A stretch of DNA of 64,000 nucleotides from Liolophura sinensis (Eukaryota; Mollusca; Polyplacophora; Chitonida; Chitonidae): the NCBI RefSeq assembly GCF_032854445.1, contig NC_088303.1:5835501-5899500 (forward strand). Reading direction: 5' to 3'. Shown here one piece after another: positions 1-12,266 of this stretch. The notes below the pieces were generated by a model. The model did not search any database, had not been told where the DNA came from, and saw nothing but the letters and a program-made list of their open reading frames with translations. A program made the translations under genes and the position numbers. How positions within the stretch are numbered: position 1 is the stretch's first letter; each line of letters starts with the position of its first letter.

Positions 1-360
1 CCACAGTCCCAGTAGTCCACAATAAATAAGCATAGTAACTTGATTTCAATATTTCGACCTTAATTAAGATAGCTTAAGGACAAATGTTAATTAAAGTGAT
101 AGTAGAAATATTGATATTGTTAAAATGAATTCCTTTGTAGTTTATGTTGTGTTCAAAAGTTGGTTGAATTTTGCTGAGATTGTACTGCAAAATCGGATCC
201 ATACTGTTTTCACTTTCGTTTTTGTTTACAGATTACAAAATTTTGTTGGGGGATATGTCTTTTAACCTCTTTGTTAATTATTAAAAGACTACTTTAGCAT
301 AGTTGCAGAATGTAACTCTCTGTATCGATCAGCACGAAGTGTTTGTGGAATTACGGGATA

Positions 361-597
361 TAACTGCTTCTACATGTAATGGGTCGGATCGACGGTAAGC
401 CACATTTAGCACATCTTCACTTGTGCATTAAGTCTTCCCAAGCGTAAATCAACTGAGTGGTCCCCAGAATCAGTTAACCTGTTATGAGTATCGCCGAACC
501 AAAAATGATGACTAGGGAAGATCTAATGTGCGTGTAAAGATGCGGTTAATGTGGCTTACTGCCGATCCGCCACATTAGAAGCAGTTATTCCCCGTAG
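361..597. mobile_element. MITE-like inverted repeat in GST intron 1 (copy 1)
   Basis: The ends are inverted copies of each other over about 75 bp: the left starts TAACTGCTTCTACATGTAAT and the right ends ATTAGAAGCAGTTA. Both arms contain the GTAAGCCACATT core and the GGGAAGATCTAATGTG / AAGTCTTCCC segment. There is no coding capacity. The same element sits at 37,924-38,150 in copy 2, so it predates the duplication. The superfamily is not resolved; the target duplication is unclear. Confidence 0.6.
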
Positions 598-728
598 CTC
601 TCCCAACATTCCGCAGTTAAATTTAGCACAGAATGATTCCTTGATTATGATATTAAGGAATTGGAAAGTAGTGACATTTAGACATTACCTGATTGTGTGA
701 AGGATATGTTAACATTTTGATATTTCAG

Positions 729-3700
729 ATACCTACCTTTAAACATGGGAACATTATTATCAACGAGTCCATGGCCATATGTGAATATCTGGAGGTTTGT
801 ACATGTACATTTCATTCCTATAAAATTAGTCTACGTCATCATTTAAAGTACCATATGCCACATATTCTTAATAACCAAACTTGTTTTGACGCTGAGATGA
901 AGACTTTTGAAATATAATTCCCTATAAATCTGTGAGTAATTTAAGCTGTTTATGGGACATATTGTTGACGGCGAAAAAAATTGTGCTGCTATTTTAAATG
1001 TCAACTACGTAAAGTTGAAACTTCCAGATGAAGTACGGACATGTATTGGGCTTTGAGTGGACAGTCAAAAAGTTTTGTTTTGGACAATCCAAAAGTTCCA
1101 TTTATCTGGGTTCTCCCTTCGACCATCAACCACAGATGCTTAAATCCTGTCCGTAAGCCATATATATGCCATATACCAGCCTCTTACATATATAAGAAGT
1201 AAAGGTATGAAACAACTTTCAACTGGCACAATGCAATAGCTGCGAAATTCAAGAAACCGTAAGTATTTCCAAATCAGTTGTATTCTGTCCCAGTGACACT
1301 TATGTGCTAATTGAGCCTATAGGAGATCGGTTGTGTCCATGCGCCATCTTGCTTAGACTAGAAATTTGTTTCTATTGGGGTTATCTCCTTTTACAAGGAT
1401 TATCTCCTTTTACAAGGAAGATCTAATGTGCGTGTAGAGATGTACAAGGAGATAATTATTATTTGTTATTATTTGTTATTATTTATTCAACTTTACAAGG
1501 GAGATAGCACCGTACAAGGGAGATAACCCATAGGGGTAAACTTATTATAGAGTAAGATGGTACTTGGACATCACCAATGTCTTATTGGCTCATTTAGCAT
1601 ATGTAAGTGCCACTGGGATAAAATACAATTTATTTAGAAATACTAATAGCGGATTCGAGCAGATAATATTTCCAGGTATGGAAACGAGTAGAAAGGTTAG
1701 AGGTGGAAGGCATTATTTCTTAATGTCGGAGACATTGCATGATGCCAGTCAAAAGTCATTTCATACCTTTACGTATGGCATATTCGGACTGGTTTTGAGC
1801 ACCTGTGCATCAACTCACTCAAATTGCTATATTTAGAAACATGGCTGAAGTTTGACTTTTTTGACTGGGTTACCTCCCCTTGTAGTGTAAATGACAGATG
1901 TCCAGTAAACTTCAATTGTCAGACATGGCATTGTTTTGTAATTATGCAGCCTACCTCGTATAACAGTTCTGCTGTACAGATCGAAGGGTACTTTATAGTA
2001 CATGTGCATATATTAATAAAAGGTAAGGTCGTATTTGGTTACAATTCGCTTTCAGTCTGTAATATTGTTGCCACGAAAGAAGGTTGCATTGTGGGAATCT
2101 TTGTGCCATGGTACCTCATTTGCGTGCTATCTCATAGGGCAGAAAGTTTAGACCAGTGACAGACTTCCCTTTCTAATAATTGACCCAGCACTGTGTTTTG
2201 GGACGACTGTTGAAATCATTCGGATTTTAAGGGGTTCACGCAGGTACTTCTGGGACAGTTGTTGTTTTCATTCAGATTATTATTAGTTATTTGATTTTGT
2301 GTGCCACCTACAGCCAAGGCCGCTTGACCGATTTTTTTCCATTTCTTTGTAACTCTTTGAGATATTGTCAAAAAACTAAAATTTCACTGACCTGTAACTC
2401 GAGAACTATGGGAGCTACAAATGTGAAAGAGCCCAAGGCATGCTCTTTCCACAGCTTGCCAATGAATTTGAGCTGCGATCAGTTGTTTTCTCACTAGAAA
2501 CAATTAAGTGACAACACTGTTTTTTGTTACAAATAGATGTTAATCCTATTGCTTTAACATGGAGTTAAATGGGAACTGGACTAGGCTTGTGGTATTTGAT
2601 TTAATGTTTTCTGCTGCACTGTTTGTGATTTCCCAAAAGGGTTGTGTGATTACATACAGCTATGCTATCTTCTATTTGATAGCATAGAAAGTGAAACTGC
2701 TTTGCATTTCTAGTTATTATTGTTTTTTTTTTCCTTTTCTTAAAAGCTTAAAGAGTTGTAAAAGGAAAAGTTTTGTTGTTGGATTGCATGTTGAAATTTG
2801 TTGATTTTAGGAACAATGTTACGAGGCAGATTTTGGCTGTTTTGGGTTAAGTTTCGCCTTCTGACATGGCAACCATCTTGGATTTTGATCAAAACCTTTA
2901 AAAATCTTCTTCACAAGAATCAACGAAAGGATTCTTTTGACATTTGAGGTACTTGTAGAGAGTAAAAGTGTCCAATTTTGAGAATGTTTTCATGTATTCT
3001 GCTGCATTTGGCAACACTGATTTCGGTTTATGCTTTCTGATTTTGCCTATCTTTATAACTTTTTGAGATATGGTCAAAAAACTTTTTAAACTTTCAAAAC
3101 ATAGTTTTGAGAACTAAAAGCTAGAAATGGGAAACTTGCACCAGACTGTAGCTCAAGACATGTAGTTTCTGCTGATGACCATGGATTTGAGCTACGATCA
3201 ATAGTTTTCTCGCTAGGAATGTTCAAATGACACTATCCTACTTCACAAATAGAAATGTAAGCCTGTGCATTTAACGTAGACTTCAGAGGCAACCACCAGG
3301 CTAGCCAGACACCCAGACACCCGTCCAACTGGACGGGCAATCCAGCCAAAAGGGGTATTTTTGACGGGCAAAATTTTTGAATCAACATTTTTTTTTTACG
3401 GCAAGTCCCAGCCCTCAGACCAGTACACTGTTTCAAAGTGTATTAACATTATATGTATGTATACTAGATTGTGAATATTTTTCTAACATGTAAGTTTTCA
3501 AAGTGCATTCATATATGTATTCAGATGACAGAAATGATGTTTGACATGCACTACTGTGTCACTGTGCCAAAAGTTAATGTCTCAACATAGATATGTGACT
3601 GATAGTACATGTTTTTGAATTGTTTCTTGTTTTGTTTTGTTTTTTATATTTTACAAAGTTTATTTCTACCTAGTATGACTTAGCTGCTCAAATCGTATGG

Positions 3701-6700
3701 TGATTGGTGCCACTACTCTTTTTAGTGAGTGACAGTCACAGATTCAGTGATGATAATTTTGCCTGTTCTCAGTCTCAGTTGTAAGGCCGGCCTCACACCG
3801 TCAAGTTTACTAGAGCCAGAATGTTGCGCAAGAAATTTAGCGGACCGTCACACGTGAGGCAATTTTCTTGCCAAGATTATTGCAGAAAGACGTAGACGAC
3901 TTTCTTGCAGACCTCTTGCGGAAGAAAATTGAAACCCCCCTCACACGACACTTGTTGCAATATTTGCTGCAAGATATCAGCAACTGAGTTGGGCTGTCAT
4001 TGAATTGTGTTGTCACAGTGAAAGGAAATGGCTCGGTTCCAAACCGTTACAGGAATAAATCGGAAAAGAAGGGCTGCCGCGGTTATTGTTTTGTTGGAGC
4101 TGATGAAAAAAAGAAAACGCCGATGGTGGGTACGACCGTGGATCGCCAGACGGACATCACTAGGTGCATATAATGCTCTCATGGCAGAATTGATGATTGA
4201 GGACCCACAGCAGCTGCGGGAATTTCTGAGGATGAGGCATGGGGACTTTCAAGTTATCCTTGATATGATTGAGGCAGAAATTACCCGCAAAGACACGGTC
4301 ATGAGGAAAGCTATCCCAGCTAAGGAACGTCTTGCCCTCACACTCCGATTTTTAGCTACAGGTGAGTAATTACCATTGAACAAAACGATGTATTTATGTA
4401 TTTATTTATTCAACATTCACTGTAGTTGTAAACATACTGGAGACAGTTGCTAAAGAGATGTTGACAAGGATTTATAGCGAAACCAAAAATAACAACTACT
4501 ATAGTCACTACTTAATAATATTCGATTTTAGTATCGAGTAAAACTGTTCAAAGACATTTTTTCTTCAGGTGATTCATACGAGAGTTTGGCGTACTTGTTT
4601 CGTATTCCTGCAAACACGATCTCTGGGATTGTTCCTGTCGTTTGCAAAGCCATCTACAAGGCCCTGAAGGATGGCATCAAGGTAATGTATGCACTTGTTG
4701 CAGTAACACAATTTACAAAGAGGGATAGGCGTTGTATCCCGCACCAGCACAAGAGTTCGGAGCAATGCCAGAATAGGTGGCATATTGGTTTTGGTCAGTA
4801 ACAATATTCTGCATGGTCGTGCTTGAGGCATGTGATTGGCTAAATGAAGGCGACGGCGTGTCAGCCCTCCAGGAAAGAGGTGACGAATTACCACTGTACT
4901 GCTGTTCATCCAGTTCCTGAGCTCTCAAAATTGTCATAGTAATATCTCGTTTGGCTCTGTTTCGAATATGTTCTCCACGAATAGCTCGAAGCTCCGTCGA
5001 AACGTACTGACCGAAAATATCAAGAGCGTCCGCTGGCGGCTCTTCAAGCACTTTTACAGCCTGAGCCAACAGGTCCTTGTTGGGTTCACGCCGGGCTTTC
5101 TTTGTTGTCGGAGCGGTGCTGGCCATTTCGATGGTTTCGTCACTTCTGTCAGGGAGAGTTTCGGAAAATCCAATCTTGAAAAAAAAAATAAACATTGCAG
5201 TTTTTTTCACCATGCAGCTTTAAAGAGACTATACCTCAGATTTGTGGTAAAAAATCGATCAGCGCTAATCACATTGGGGCTCCCCTAGCTACAAGACGCC
5301 CTGTTACATGGGGCTATCTACTAACCCTCTACGGCACTAGTTGTGGCACCGTTTTACTCTAAGAGCAATATTCAAAAAAACAAAAATTAGATAATTCGGG
5401 TCGAATTATCTAATTTGGCAAACTCTATTAGCGTTTTTGAACGGGAAATCGTACAACAACAAACGTGGTATTTTCTGAAAGTTAAATGATTTGAGCTATC
5501 TTAGAAATAGAGCGAAAGCCCGATTTGATTAGCGCTGATCGATTTTTTACCACAAATCTGAGGTATAGTCTCTTTAAAAACAGCATAATATATATGTGAT
5601 TATACAAACAACATCAAACTGTTCATTTAAGCTGGACGTACATATTAATATTAAATGACTGTATCAAAACAACGGTGGGCTCGATGTACCCCCATTCAAA
5701 GAGTATAATAAATTATTTCTGATAAACCCATGTGAGCTAGTCTAGTGAAGTAACAATCTGACAATGATTGACCACCATACAATAATAGAATTTACATCGT
5801 AATCTATTTTGTACTTTCAGTTTCCGCGTTCTGCAGTGGAGTGGGAAGTCGTTGCTGAAGCGTACAAAAAATTATGTCATTTCCCCCATTGCATCGGCGC
5901 ACTTGATGGTAAACACGTGGTCCTGAAAGCTCCGGCCAAAAGAGTCAATGTTTCAACTATAAGGGCACACATAGTATAGTTCTGCTCGCACTTGTTGATG
6001 CCAAATACAGATTCATGTTCGTGGATATAGGCTGTAATGGGCGAGTATCAGATGGTGGTTTTTTTTCGGCAACTCAACTTTTCACGGGTCTAAAAGAGAA
6101 GGCGCTGTCACTTCCTGATCCTTCACCACTTCCAGGTCGAACAAAACCTGTGCCTTATGTGGTTGTAGCTGACGATGCATTTGCACTTCAAGAAAATATA
6201 ATGAAGCCTTATCCATTCCGAACAAGGGACATTGTCAGTCGGGTATTTAACTACAGGCTTAGTCGGGCACGACGGATGGTCGAAAGTACATTCGGTATAC
6301 TGGCAACTCGATTCCGCGTTTTGCTGAAGCCCATCAATTTGAACCCAGACAAGGCTCAATTAGTTGTGCAAGCAGTCGTCGCCCTTCACAACTTCCTAAT
6401 GAAGGAACCGAACGAAGCGTATACACCCCCTGGTACAATTGACCTTGAAGACCGAGACGGAAATATGATGCCTGGTTCCTGGCGCGCAGATTTCAACCCC
6501 CAAGGGACGCTTCTGGGACTTCGCCATCAAGGCAGTAACCACCATGCGACATCCGCGAGAGAGATTCAACGCGAGTTTGGAGAGTATTTCATGACTCCTA
6601 TTGGTGAAGTGTCCTGGCAGTATCAACATGCGTAAAGTGGACCTACCTCTGAGGAAGATCCTTGCCGTTTTTTCATCCCCGCGCCGACAAACGACAACGC

Positions 6701-9700
6701 CTCCATGTACTGCCACTTACTCTTCTTTACAACACCCTCGGACCCGGACTTCCTTTTTTCTTCGGCCTTAACCTCAGCGGCATACTGAGTCCTCAGCGTG
6801 TGGAACTTCTTTTCCACCTGGAAAGAAAGACATGCATGTGTACAGTCAAGAGTGATTTTAAAGTCAGATTATTTTTGTTGGCGCTTAGTCTTCAGTGTCA
6901 GTGATAGTGTCAGTGACCAGGGATGAATTGCCAGGGAGTATTTTTTACAAAAACGCTGTACAGTTATGTTGATGTAGCATCTCATCTTTGACTACACAAA
7001 TGTATGTTAATAAAAAAAAATTCAAATGTCTCACCTCGCATTGTTCCTTGTTTAAAGCTTCCGCCACTTGTTTCCACGAGTCAGATTTTTTCACCCGGTC
7101 TCTATATTCGTCTACCAATACATTCCACAGTGTCGGTCGTTCCTCCACCTCACAAATCAACTGCTTTATCTCCTCGGTTGACCACTGACCAGGCATAATT
7201 CACCTCTTTTATCTGGAATGAAATTGGGATCGACTGAACTTGACATATGCGAACATGTGTTTTTTCATGTACTATAAACTTGCTGGATAATAGGACCATG
7301 CTCTATTCCCAGCAACATTGCCTCAAGTCGTCGCAAGATCTCGAAAAGAGCCCTCACACGGCGCAAGAACGGGTAGTGTGCAATATTGCTACACATTGCT
7401 GGACATATTGAGCAAGTCTCTTGCGGGGGACATCACACGTACCAGAATATTGCTGCAATAGTTTCATCAATATTCTTGCTCAAGTAAACTTGATCGTGTG
7501 AGGCCGGCCTAAGAGCTATATATACTGTATTCTGATTTGGTTCCGTTGCATTTTAATGTGAAGTAGTGTAACTGTGAGTGACATGCACCTGCTGTGCTAA
7601 AATTACCATGCATTTTGATTGTTTTCCTTTTATATGTCTTTTAGTGTATTTTATTGTTCACAGTTTATTTATTTCTACCTGCTGATTCACAGCATTCTCA
7701 CTTGGACTGTCAGAACTGCTGCGCCAAATTGCCATTGTTTTCCTTGCATCTCTATTGAATTGTGTATTTTACAGTTCAGTTTGTTTTTCTACCTCCTGTT
7801 TCACACTTGGTTGTCCAAAGCATAACAGATTGTAACCTTACATAGTTTAATATAAAATTTATGTACTTTTTTTAGTGATTCGCACTCAGTGTCAGTCATT
7901 GGTGGGAAAAGTGTGATATATTGGGTGCCCCTAAAAACAGTCAATTTCTGGGGTCCAATAGTAATACATTATTTCCAGTGATATAATGGCAATTAAAGCT
8001 ATTAAAAGGTCTTGATTTTGAATGATACAGTGGCGATAAAATGTCTCCGGCGGCAGACCCCCTGCTTATTTACGGCGGCCCCCAAACCCCCTGCCTTTTT
8101 GGACGCCCTATTGTCAGATCCTGGCTAATGCCCTGGAGGCAACTGTATTACTATACATGTGCTGCAGGTAACTTGCCACATAGGTCTGCCGTCTGTCACT
8201 CAAACCGAGAAATGAACAACTCTCCCCACTCTCCACAGCTATCAATGGTTAATTTTGAATGTTTGCAAGTAAACCAGCCTTGTTGCAATGCATCATGGGT
8301 AATTCTTAACAATCCGACGACATTCCGCCCAAACCCTGTACTATCACTAATATAAGTCTAAAGCCATGGCCAAATATACCAACAGTTTCTATCCACAGAT
8401 GTACCTTGAGTCATGACTAGCCCCCAAAAATGTAACTCTTATTAGGGCAAATTCAACTGTTAAAGAAGTATTTCCTTTTCCAGTTTCTTCTCAGGTCTGG
8501 ACAGGCTTTAGGATGCCGCACAGAAAAGTAACTACAAAACCATATGCCAGGGCTTTGGACTGGAGATCTTTCTTAAACAAAACAACACACAACACTGAAT
8601 ATTTCCTGTCAGCTACATGAACTCTGTCCTCGCCTGCCGTCAAACCTGACCTGAGCCCCGGGAAACCAGATGGGACATGAGACACCATATGTTGAGTGAC
8701 CTAAAACATACATAATTCACCAGGTGTGGTGATCGCAAAGGCTTAATACAGGCAAGACGTTGTGGTGGGCTTCAGCACTCTGAACACATTGTTTATGATG
8801 TCTCATAGTGTGGGGTTCAGGCAAAGTTGATTATTTTTCTTTTTTGTCTGGCTTTTTCTCCATGTTGTCTATTTTTGTAAATACTGTTACAGTTTGTACA
8901 TGCAACTTGAATTTGTTGAATTGTCCGTTGTCTATGTTTTTCGGCAATTAAATGGAGCTGTTTGTCGTCCTGTGTTAGCAGACAGATGTTTGCCAAAGCT
9001 TAACATTTTCTGATCATGGCATATTAGTTTATCACATTATTTTGATGGTGTTTTCTTACTTGACATTCAATTGAGCCTTGATGGCCACCGGTATCGCTGT
9101 AAGGAATGTAACAGCTTTAATTCTTGTGATCAAGATTTTTCGGAAAACACAGGCCCAAGCTGTTTAGTTAGGAGTCAGATGCAATTTATTTTTGTATTTA
9201 GATGAACCAACTCAAAAATCCTGAATTTCTTTCTGCAATATGTCTTTTTGAACCAGTGTCTTCAACTTCAACTAATGCATAATTCTGGTGGAAGTGCCAA
9301 AACTATTGAGATCAAATACTGAAGTGTACTTGGGACAAATTCTGCTGTTCACCTGCTGGGTCGACCTAAAGACAGACAGACAGACAGACCAGAAGACATG
9401 TTTTAAGAGGGGTTAGCTACATATATATCACCAAGGATTCAGGCAGGTTACAAAAGAGCACTACACAAGCCATTTTTCTTTGGCTGACTCCTGAATCTAA
9501 TTTGATATTTAGTTTTTAATACTCAGTTCTTAATACTCTCACAGGCTACATCTTTATTTTTTGTTCTTGCTGCCACAGGCTACTTTTAAGGGACAGGGCT
9601 CAACTCTCATCCCTGACTCTCCAGAGGAGCGAGGCTTGGTGCTACAGAGAGCCTTCGAGGTAGGGGTTTGCCTCAGATTTCTCATAGCAAGTACTGCATC

Positions 9701-11930
9701 ATTTATCTGAAAGATTAATACAGGACTCAGAGCACGAATCATATATATCATATATGATCATATATATAGCAGTGTTTTTTTTTGCCTCACAAAAGTATTT
9801 TGAGGGAGCATCTGTAGTTGTTACTTTGTGCATCCATGCATCCATCAAAAGTACAAATTGTATGTTGAAAGCATAACTCGGAAGTCTTGGTAAGAACAGT
9901 TTTTATTATTGGCTACAATGTACTTGTACATAGGGATGGAACATTCAGCATTCATCCAACACTAGCAGCGTTTTGTTGAAGTCCAGCTCATGCTGACTTC
10001 CTCTCCAGCCGTACGTGGGAAGGTCTGGCGGCAACCTGCAGATGGTTGTGGGTTTCCATCCATCATAATGCTGGTTGCTGTCATGTTAGTTAAATATTCT
10101 TGAGTGCGGTGTAAAACACCAATCAAACAAGTAAAGAACAGTGTTTTGCATTACATGATGCATGTTTCCATTGCCTTACTACGACCATGTTTGCTGACTT
10201 GTTGCAGGCACTGAACGTCCATACTAACTGCATAGCAGAGGTGGTGGTGTACCAGTTGAGAACCAAAGAAGAGGACAAAAAAGAGGTAGGGATGGAAATG
10301 TGTGAAACTTTACAGGCTTGTCAGGAAAACATTCAGGTGTTTCCAGAGTTGGAGAATATTGTGGCAGTGGAAATTACCGCCCTGTCCCATTCCGTTTTTT
10401 GAGCAAAGTGAATCTTTGACCACTCTATCTATTTATGTACATGTATAAATGTGCACTAGGGATGCAGTTAACACAAGTTAAAAAAGGACATAAGAACATA
10501 AATATGGGTTGACCATCAACGTGCACAAAACGTTTTTAAAGATACGAGCAGGAAACTTTGAATTCATGTATTCCAACGAAAAAAACTATGAGAAAACAAG
10601 TAAATGTATTGTTGGACATCGGTGTGTAGAACAGGTGATTTCTTTTAATTTAAAAATACACAGGTGTGTAATATTTTATTTATTTATTTGATTCATGTTT
10701 TACACCATACTGAAGATTATGTCACTTAATTATACGATGACAGCCGGCATTTTTGTGGGAGGAAATTGGGCAGAGAAGACCCACGGCCATTCGCTGGTTG
10801 CTGGCAGACCTCATTCTAACAAGTTTTAATGGATGCTCATGTAAAACTGATGTTTCTGGAAATTCTTTGCTTTTGTACCATTTGTGAGAAAGAAAACTAA
10901 TTTAAAGTATTTCAGTATTTTCTGTGGTCTAACTTCTATTTGAGGCACAAAATGTTGTTTTTTATCACACTTGAGCCAAATTGCTGTGATTGGGATGTTT
11001 TGAACGTACATATAGGCCGCATAATAATGTGTGGTTTTTGATTTAATCTTATCAGGAGGATATCAGAAAGAGAGAGGAAACTTTGAGGAAAGAGGTGCAG
11101 CTGTGGGAGGGCTACTTTGTAAAGGTATGTATTCATGGACTAGTAGTTCTCTTGATGTCACAAATGTAGTGCTGTAAAAAAGGGTTTTTATAGTAAACAC
11201 TGTAACTAATTAGCACCTGTATATATAAAAATCTCACGGAATACCATTTATGTTATTTGGAGTAAAGCGGTTGGGTCACTGGACAAAGATCTGGTCATGT
11301 GGGTGGAAACTTGTGAAACCTTTTACAATTATGTGGTGATGCCTCGTCTTAAGATAAGGTTAAGACACATATTATCCAGATAAAACATATTCATCATCAC
11401 AAAAGGGTATTTGTGGAGACAGGACTTTATTGATTTTCATGCAGTTTTAGGGTTATCCTTTATATTCAATTTCAATACAATACATTATGGTAAGTTGGTC
11501 CATGAAGGTTGGTAAGCTGTTCGGGATAGACCTGATATGTTTCATAGAACATGTTTGGTAGGAAATTTACAGATGTTTCAAAGGTTTGGAGAGATCAGGC
11601 TAAAATAAGGATTAATTGACTTATCTTATAGTGTCCTGTTAAGTTTAGGAACATGCATGCAAGCCTGCTCCATGCATCAGATATAAATTCTCTTAATGTC
11701 ATTTATTACAGATGGGTGACAAATCATTTGTTGCTGGGAAAACATTCTCCATGGCTGACTGTGTCTTTTTCCCACTGTTCGCCTTCCTGGTGCGGATGGG
11801 CCTGGACTTGAAGCGCTATCCTCAGCTGGCGAAATACTACAACATGGTCTCAGAAAGACCCTCAGTTAAATCAACATGGCCACCACATTGGAAGGATTCA
11901 GAAAACAAGACGATGCTTCAGAACATCTAA
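729..11930 (+). CDS. Glutathione S-transferase, rho/A-like, copy 1 (exons 2-6; exon 1 left of window)
   Basis: Cytosolic GST that would conjugate glutathione to electrophiles. Exons, all phase 0 with AG/GT borders: 729-794, 9579-9659, 10208-10285, 11056-11124, 11712-11930 (stop TAA). They encode 22+27+26+23+72 residues. The first visible exon carries NESMAICEYLE, the glutathione-binding ESxAI motif at the end of the thioredoxin-like domain; the remaining exons give the helical C-terminal domain ending in RPSVKSTWPPHWKDSE. Exon order and borders equal those of the complete second copy. Exon 1 should lie about 0.29 kb left of the window, because position 5 matches 37,575, just after exon 1 of copy 2. 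Intron 2 (795-9578) is swollen by a 4.8-kb transposon insertion that copy 2 lacks. No stop or frameshift is seen in exons 2-6. Relative to copy 2 it has seven amino-acid replacements, all in exons 2, 4 and 5. The GST class is inferred from overall pattern. Confidence 0.85.
795..3285. other. GST intron 2, left part (copy 1); contains a diverged internal repeat
   Basis: No exon is supported here. About 155 bp at 1,327-1,480 are absent from copy 2 and include a short match to the right arm of the 361-597 MITE (GGAAGATCTAATGTGCGTGT). The segments around 2,330-2,560 and 3,040-3,270 resemble each other: AACTNTTTGAGATATNGTCAAA, then GAGAACTA, then TTTGAGCTNCGATCA and TTTTCTC. They look like a diverged ~700-bp tandem repeat, probably an old transposon of unknown class. 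Copy 2 has the same arrangement. Confidence 0.5.
4028..6635 (+). pseudogene. Harbinger (HARBI1-like) DDE transposase, frame-broken
   Basis: Three exons with consensus borders: 4028-4361, 4569-4681 and 5821-6635 (stop TAA). Exon 1 starts MARFQTVTGINRKRR and ends at ...LTLRFLATG. Exon 2 continues DSYESLAYLFRIP, the helix-turn-helix-like part. Exon 3 has the nuclease: the first catalytic Asp in IGALDGKH, the second in VVVADDAFAL, and the Glu in RMVESTFGIL, followed by QAVVALHNFLM. Around 5,945-5,960 the frame shifts. The first frame runs to an early TAG, while FNYKGTHSIVLLALVDAKYR continues in the other frame into the main downstream stretch. A single small indel explains this. The active-site residues are otherwise all present. 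Known HARBI1-type nucleases act with a MADF/Myb partner, which is encoded on the opposite strand here. Confidence 0.85.
4713..7196 (-). CDS. Harbinger accessory protein with MADF/Myb-like DNA-binding domain
   Basis: Three phase-0 exons read leftwards: 7035-7196 (ATG), 6647-6817 and 4713-5174 (stop), with good GT/AG borders, giving about 264 aa. The N-terminus MPGQWSTEEIKQLICEVEE opens a MADF/SANT-like domain: W near position 5, LW in RPTLWNVLVDEYRDR, and SWKQVAEALN. Exon 2 continues KKFHTLRTQY and KSKWQYMEALSFV, also typical of MADF proteins. Exon 3 is a linker with a C-terminal low-complexity tail and a possible BESS-like segment (ADALDIFGQYVSTELRAI). In PIF/Harbinger elements such proteins help the nuclease enter the nucleus and bind the ends. 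This frame looks intact, unlike the transposase. Confidence 0.75.
5224..5573. mobile_element. TTAA-flanked MITE nested in the Harbinger element
   Basis: The terminal inverted repeats are about 47 bp and nearly perfect, starting AGAGACTATACCTCAGATTT. TTAA flanks both sides (5220-5223 and 5574-5577), as for piggyBac/Kolobok-type insertions. It has no coding capacity. It lies in introns of both Harbinger genes (transposase intron 2, MADF intron 2), so it need not break either reading frame. Confidence 0.75.
8144..9578. other. GST intron 2, right part (copy 1)
   Basis: No exon is recognised. There is a short (GACA)n microsatellite near 9,370. Copy 2 matches it closely (40,735-42,195) but has about 50 extra bases near 41,200. 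Confidence 0.5.
9981..10131 (+). mobile_element. SINE fragment, molluscan-type family A (copy 1)
   Basis: The body and 3' end of a tRNA-derived SINE: TCCTCTCCAGCC, then CCTGCAGATGGTTGTGGGTT, CATAATGCTGGTTGC, and the tail TGTAAAACACCAATCAAA. The tRNA head is truncated. The same insertion is at 42,600-42,750 in copy 2. Confidence 0.75.
10674..10811 (-). mobile_element. SINE fragment, family A, reverse orientation (copy 1)
   Basis: It starts with an ATTT-repeat tail followed by TTGATTCATGTTTTACACC and ends CGCTGGTTGCTGGCAGACC: the 3' half of the same SINE read backwards. The counterpart in copy 2 is 43,331-43,467. Confidence 0.7.
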
Positions 11931-12081
11931 AATAAGTCCTGTATGTCATTTAACCTCTCCACATCCACTACCTTGGCACCAATCTAACATACATGTATAT
12001 CCAGCCTATGGAAAGTTGTTCCTACCTATAATAATTCAGGTCCAAGCTGTGTAGTTCATTATTCATTCTTCCCTTAATTGC

Positions 12082-12087
12082 AATAAA
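12082..12087 (+). promoter_or_regulatory. Poly(A) signal of GST copy 1
   Basis: AATAAA lies about 150 bases after the GST stop codon and is conserved in copy 2 at 44,735-44,740. Confidence 0.6.
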
Positions 12088-12121
12088 GATATTTGATCAA
12101 ACTAAATATGTAGTAGAGCAT

Positions 12122-12266
12122 AATAGTCAAGCGCAGCACAGTGACTCAGGAGCCTCTCCCTAAAGCATCTGCTGTTTTCGTCTCAACTTGTTCATGGGGA
12201 GGTCCACCAGCAAGCTGGGGATGGTTGTGGGTTTCCACTGACCACCATCATATAAGTGAAATATAA
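12122..12266 (+). mobile_element. Diverged SINE, family A (copy 1)
   Basis: A weak tRNA-like head (AAGCGCAGCACAGTGACTCAGG) is followed by GGGGATGGTTGTGGGTTTCC and CATATAAGTGAAATAT, the order of the family A SINE but heavily mutated. Copy 2 counterpart: about 44,774-44,923. Confidence 0.5.

Larger units (their letters stand above)
3785..7509 (+). mobile_element. PIF/Harbinger DNA transposon nested in the hAT element
   Basis: The terminal inverted repeats begin GGCCGGCCTCACAC and share CAAGTTTACT about 20 bp in. They are flanked by the 3-bp target duplication TAA (3782-3784 and 7510-7512), typical of PIF/Harbinger. The element carries the two genes expected of the superfamily in convergent orientation: a DDE nuclease (+) and a MADF/Myb-like DNA-binding partner (-). 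It is 3.7 kb long and appears full length. Subterminal repeats such as CAATATT...GCTGCAA occur near both ends. The nuclease has a frame break, so this copy is probably not autonomous. Confidence 0.88.
3294..8135. mobile_element. hAT-like non-autonomous element, copy 1 only
   Basis: The insertion is defined by comparison with the empty site in copy 2 (around 40,730). Copy 1 has the 8-bp target duplication GAGGCAAC at 3286-3293 and 8136-8143 where copy 2 has a single GAAGCAAC. The ends are short imperfect inverted repeats starting CA and sharing TAGCCAG at the same offset (left CACCAGGCTAGCCAG, right, reversed, CAGGGCATTAGCCAG). An 8-bp duplication with CA-starting ends fits the hAT superfamily. 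No hAT transposase is visible outside the nested Harbinger element, so this copy is non-autonomous. Confidence 0.7.

Noticed and set aside
693-917. A 74-aa protein (also 38,256-38,480)
   Set aside because: This frame is GST exon 2 read through its acceptor and donor. Only 22 residues are coding.
4574-5288. Extra frames overlapping the Harbinger genes (for example 4586-4801 + and 4968-5288 +)
   Set aside because: They are antisense or read-through shadows of transposase exon 2 and MADF exon 3.
9737-9768. AT-rich palindrome (ATATATCATATATGATCATA)
   Set aside because: A short low-complexity hairpin in a GST intron, present in both copies, with no link to any feature.
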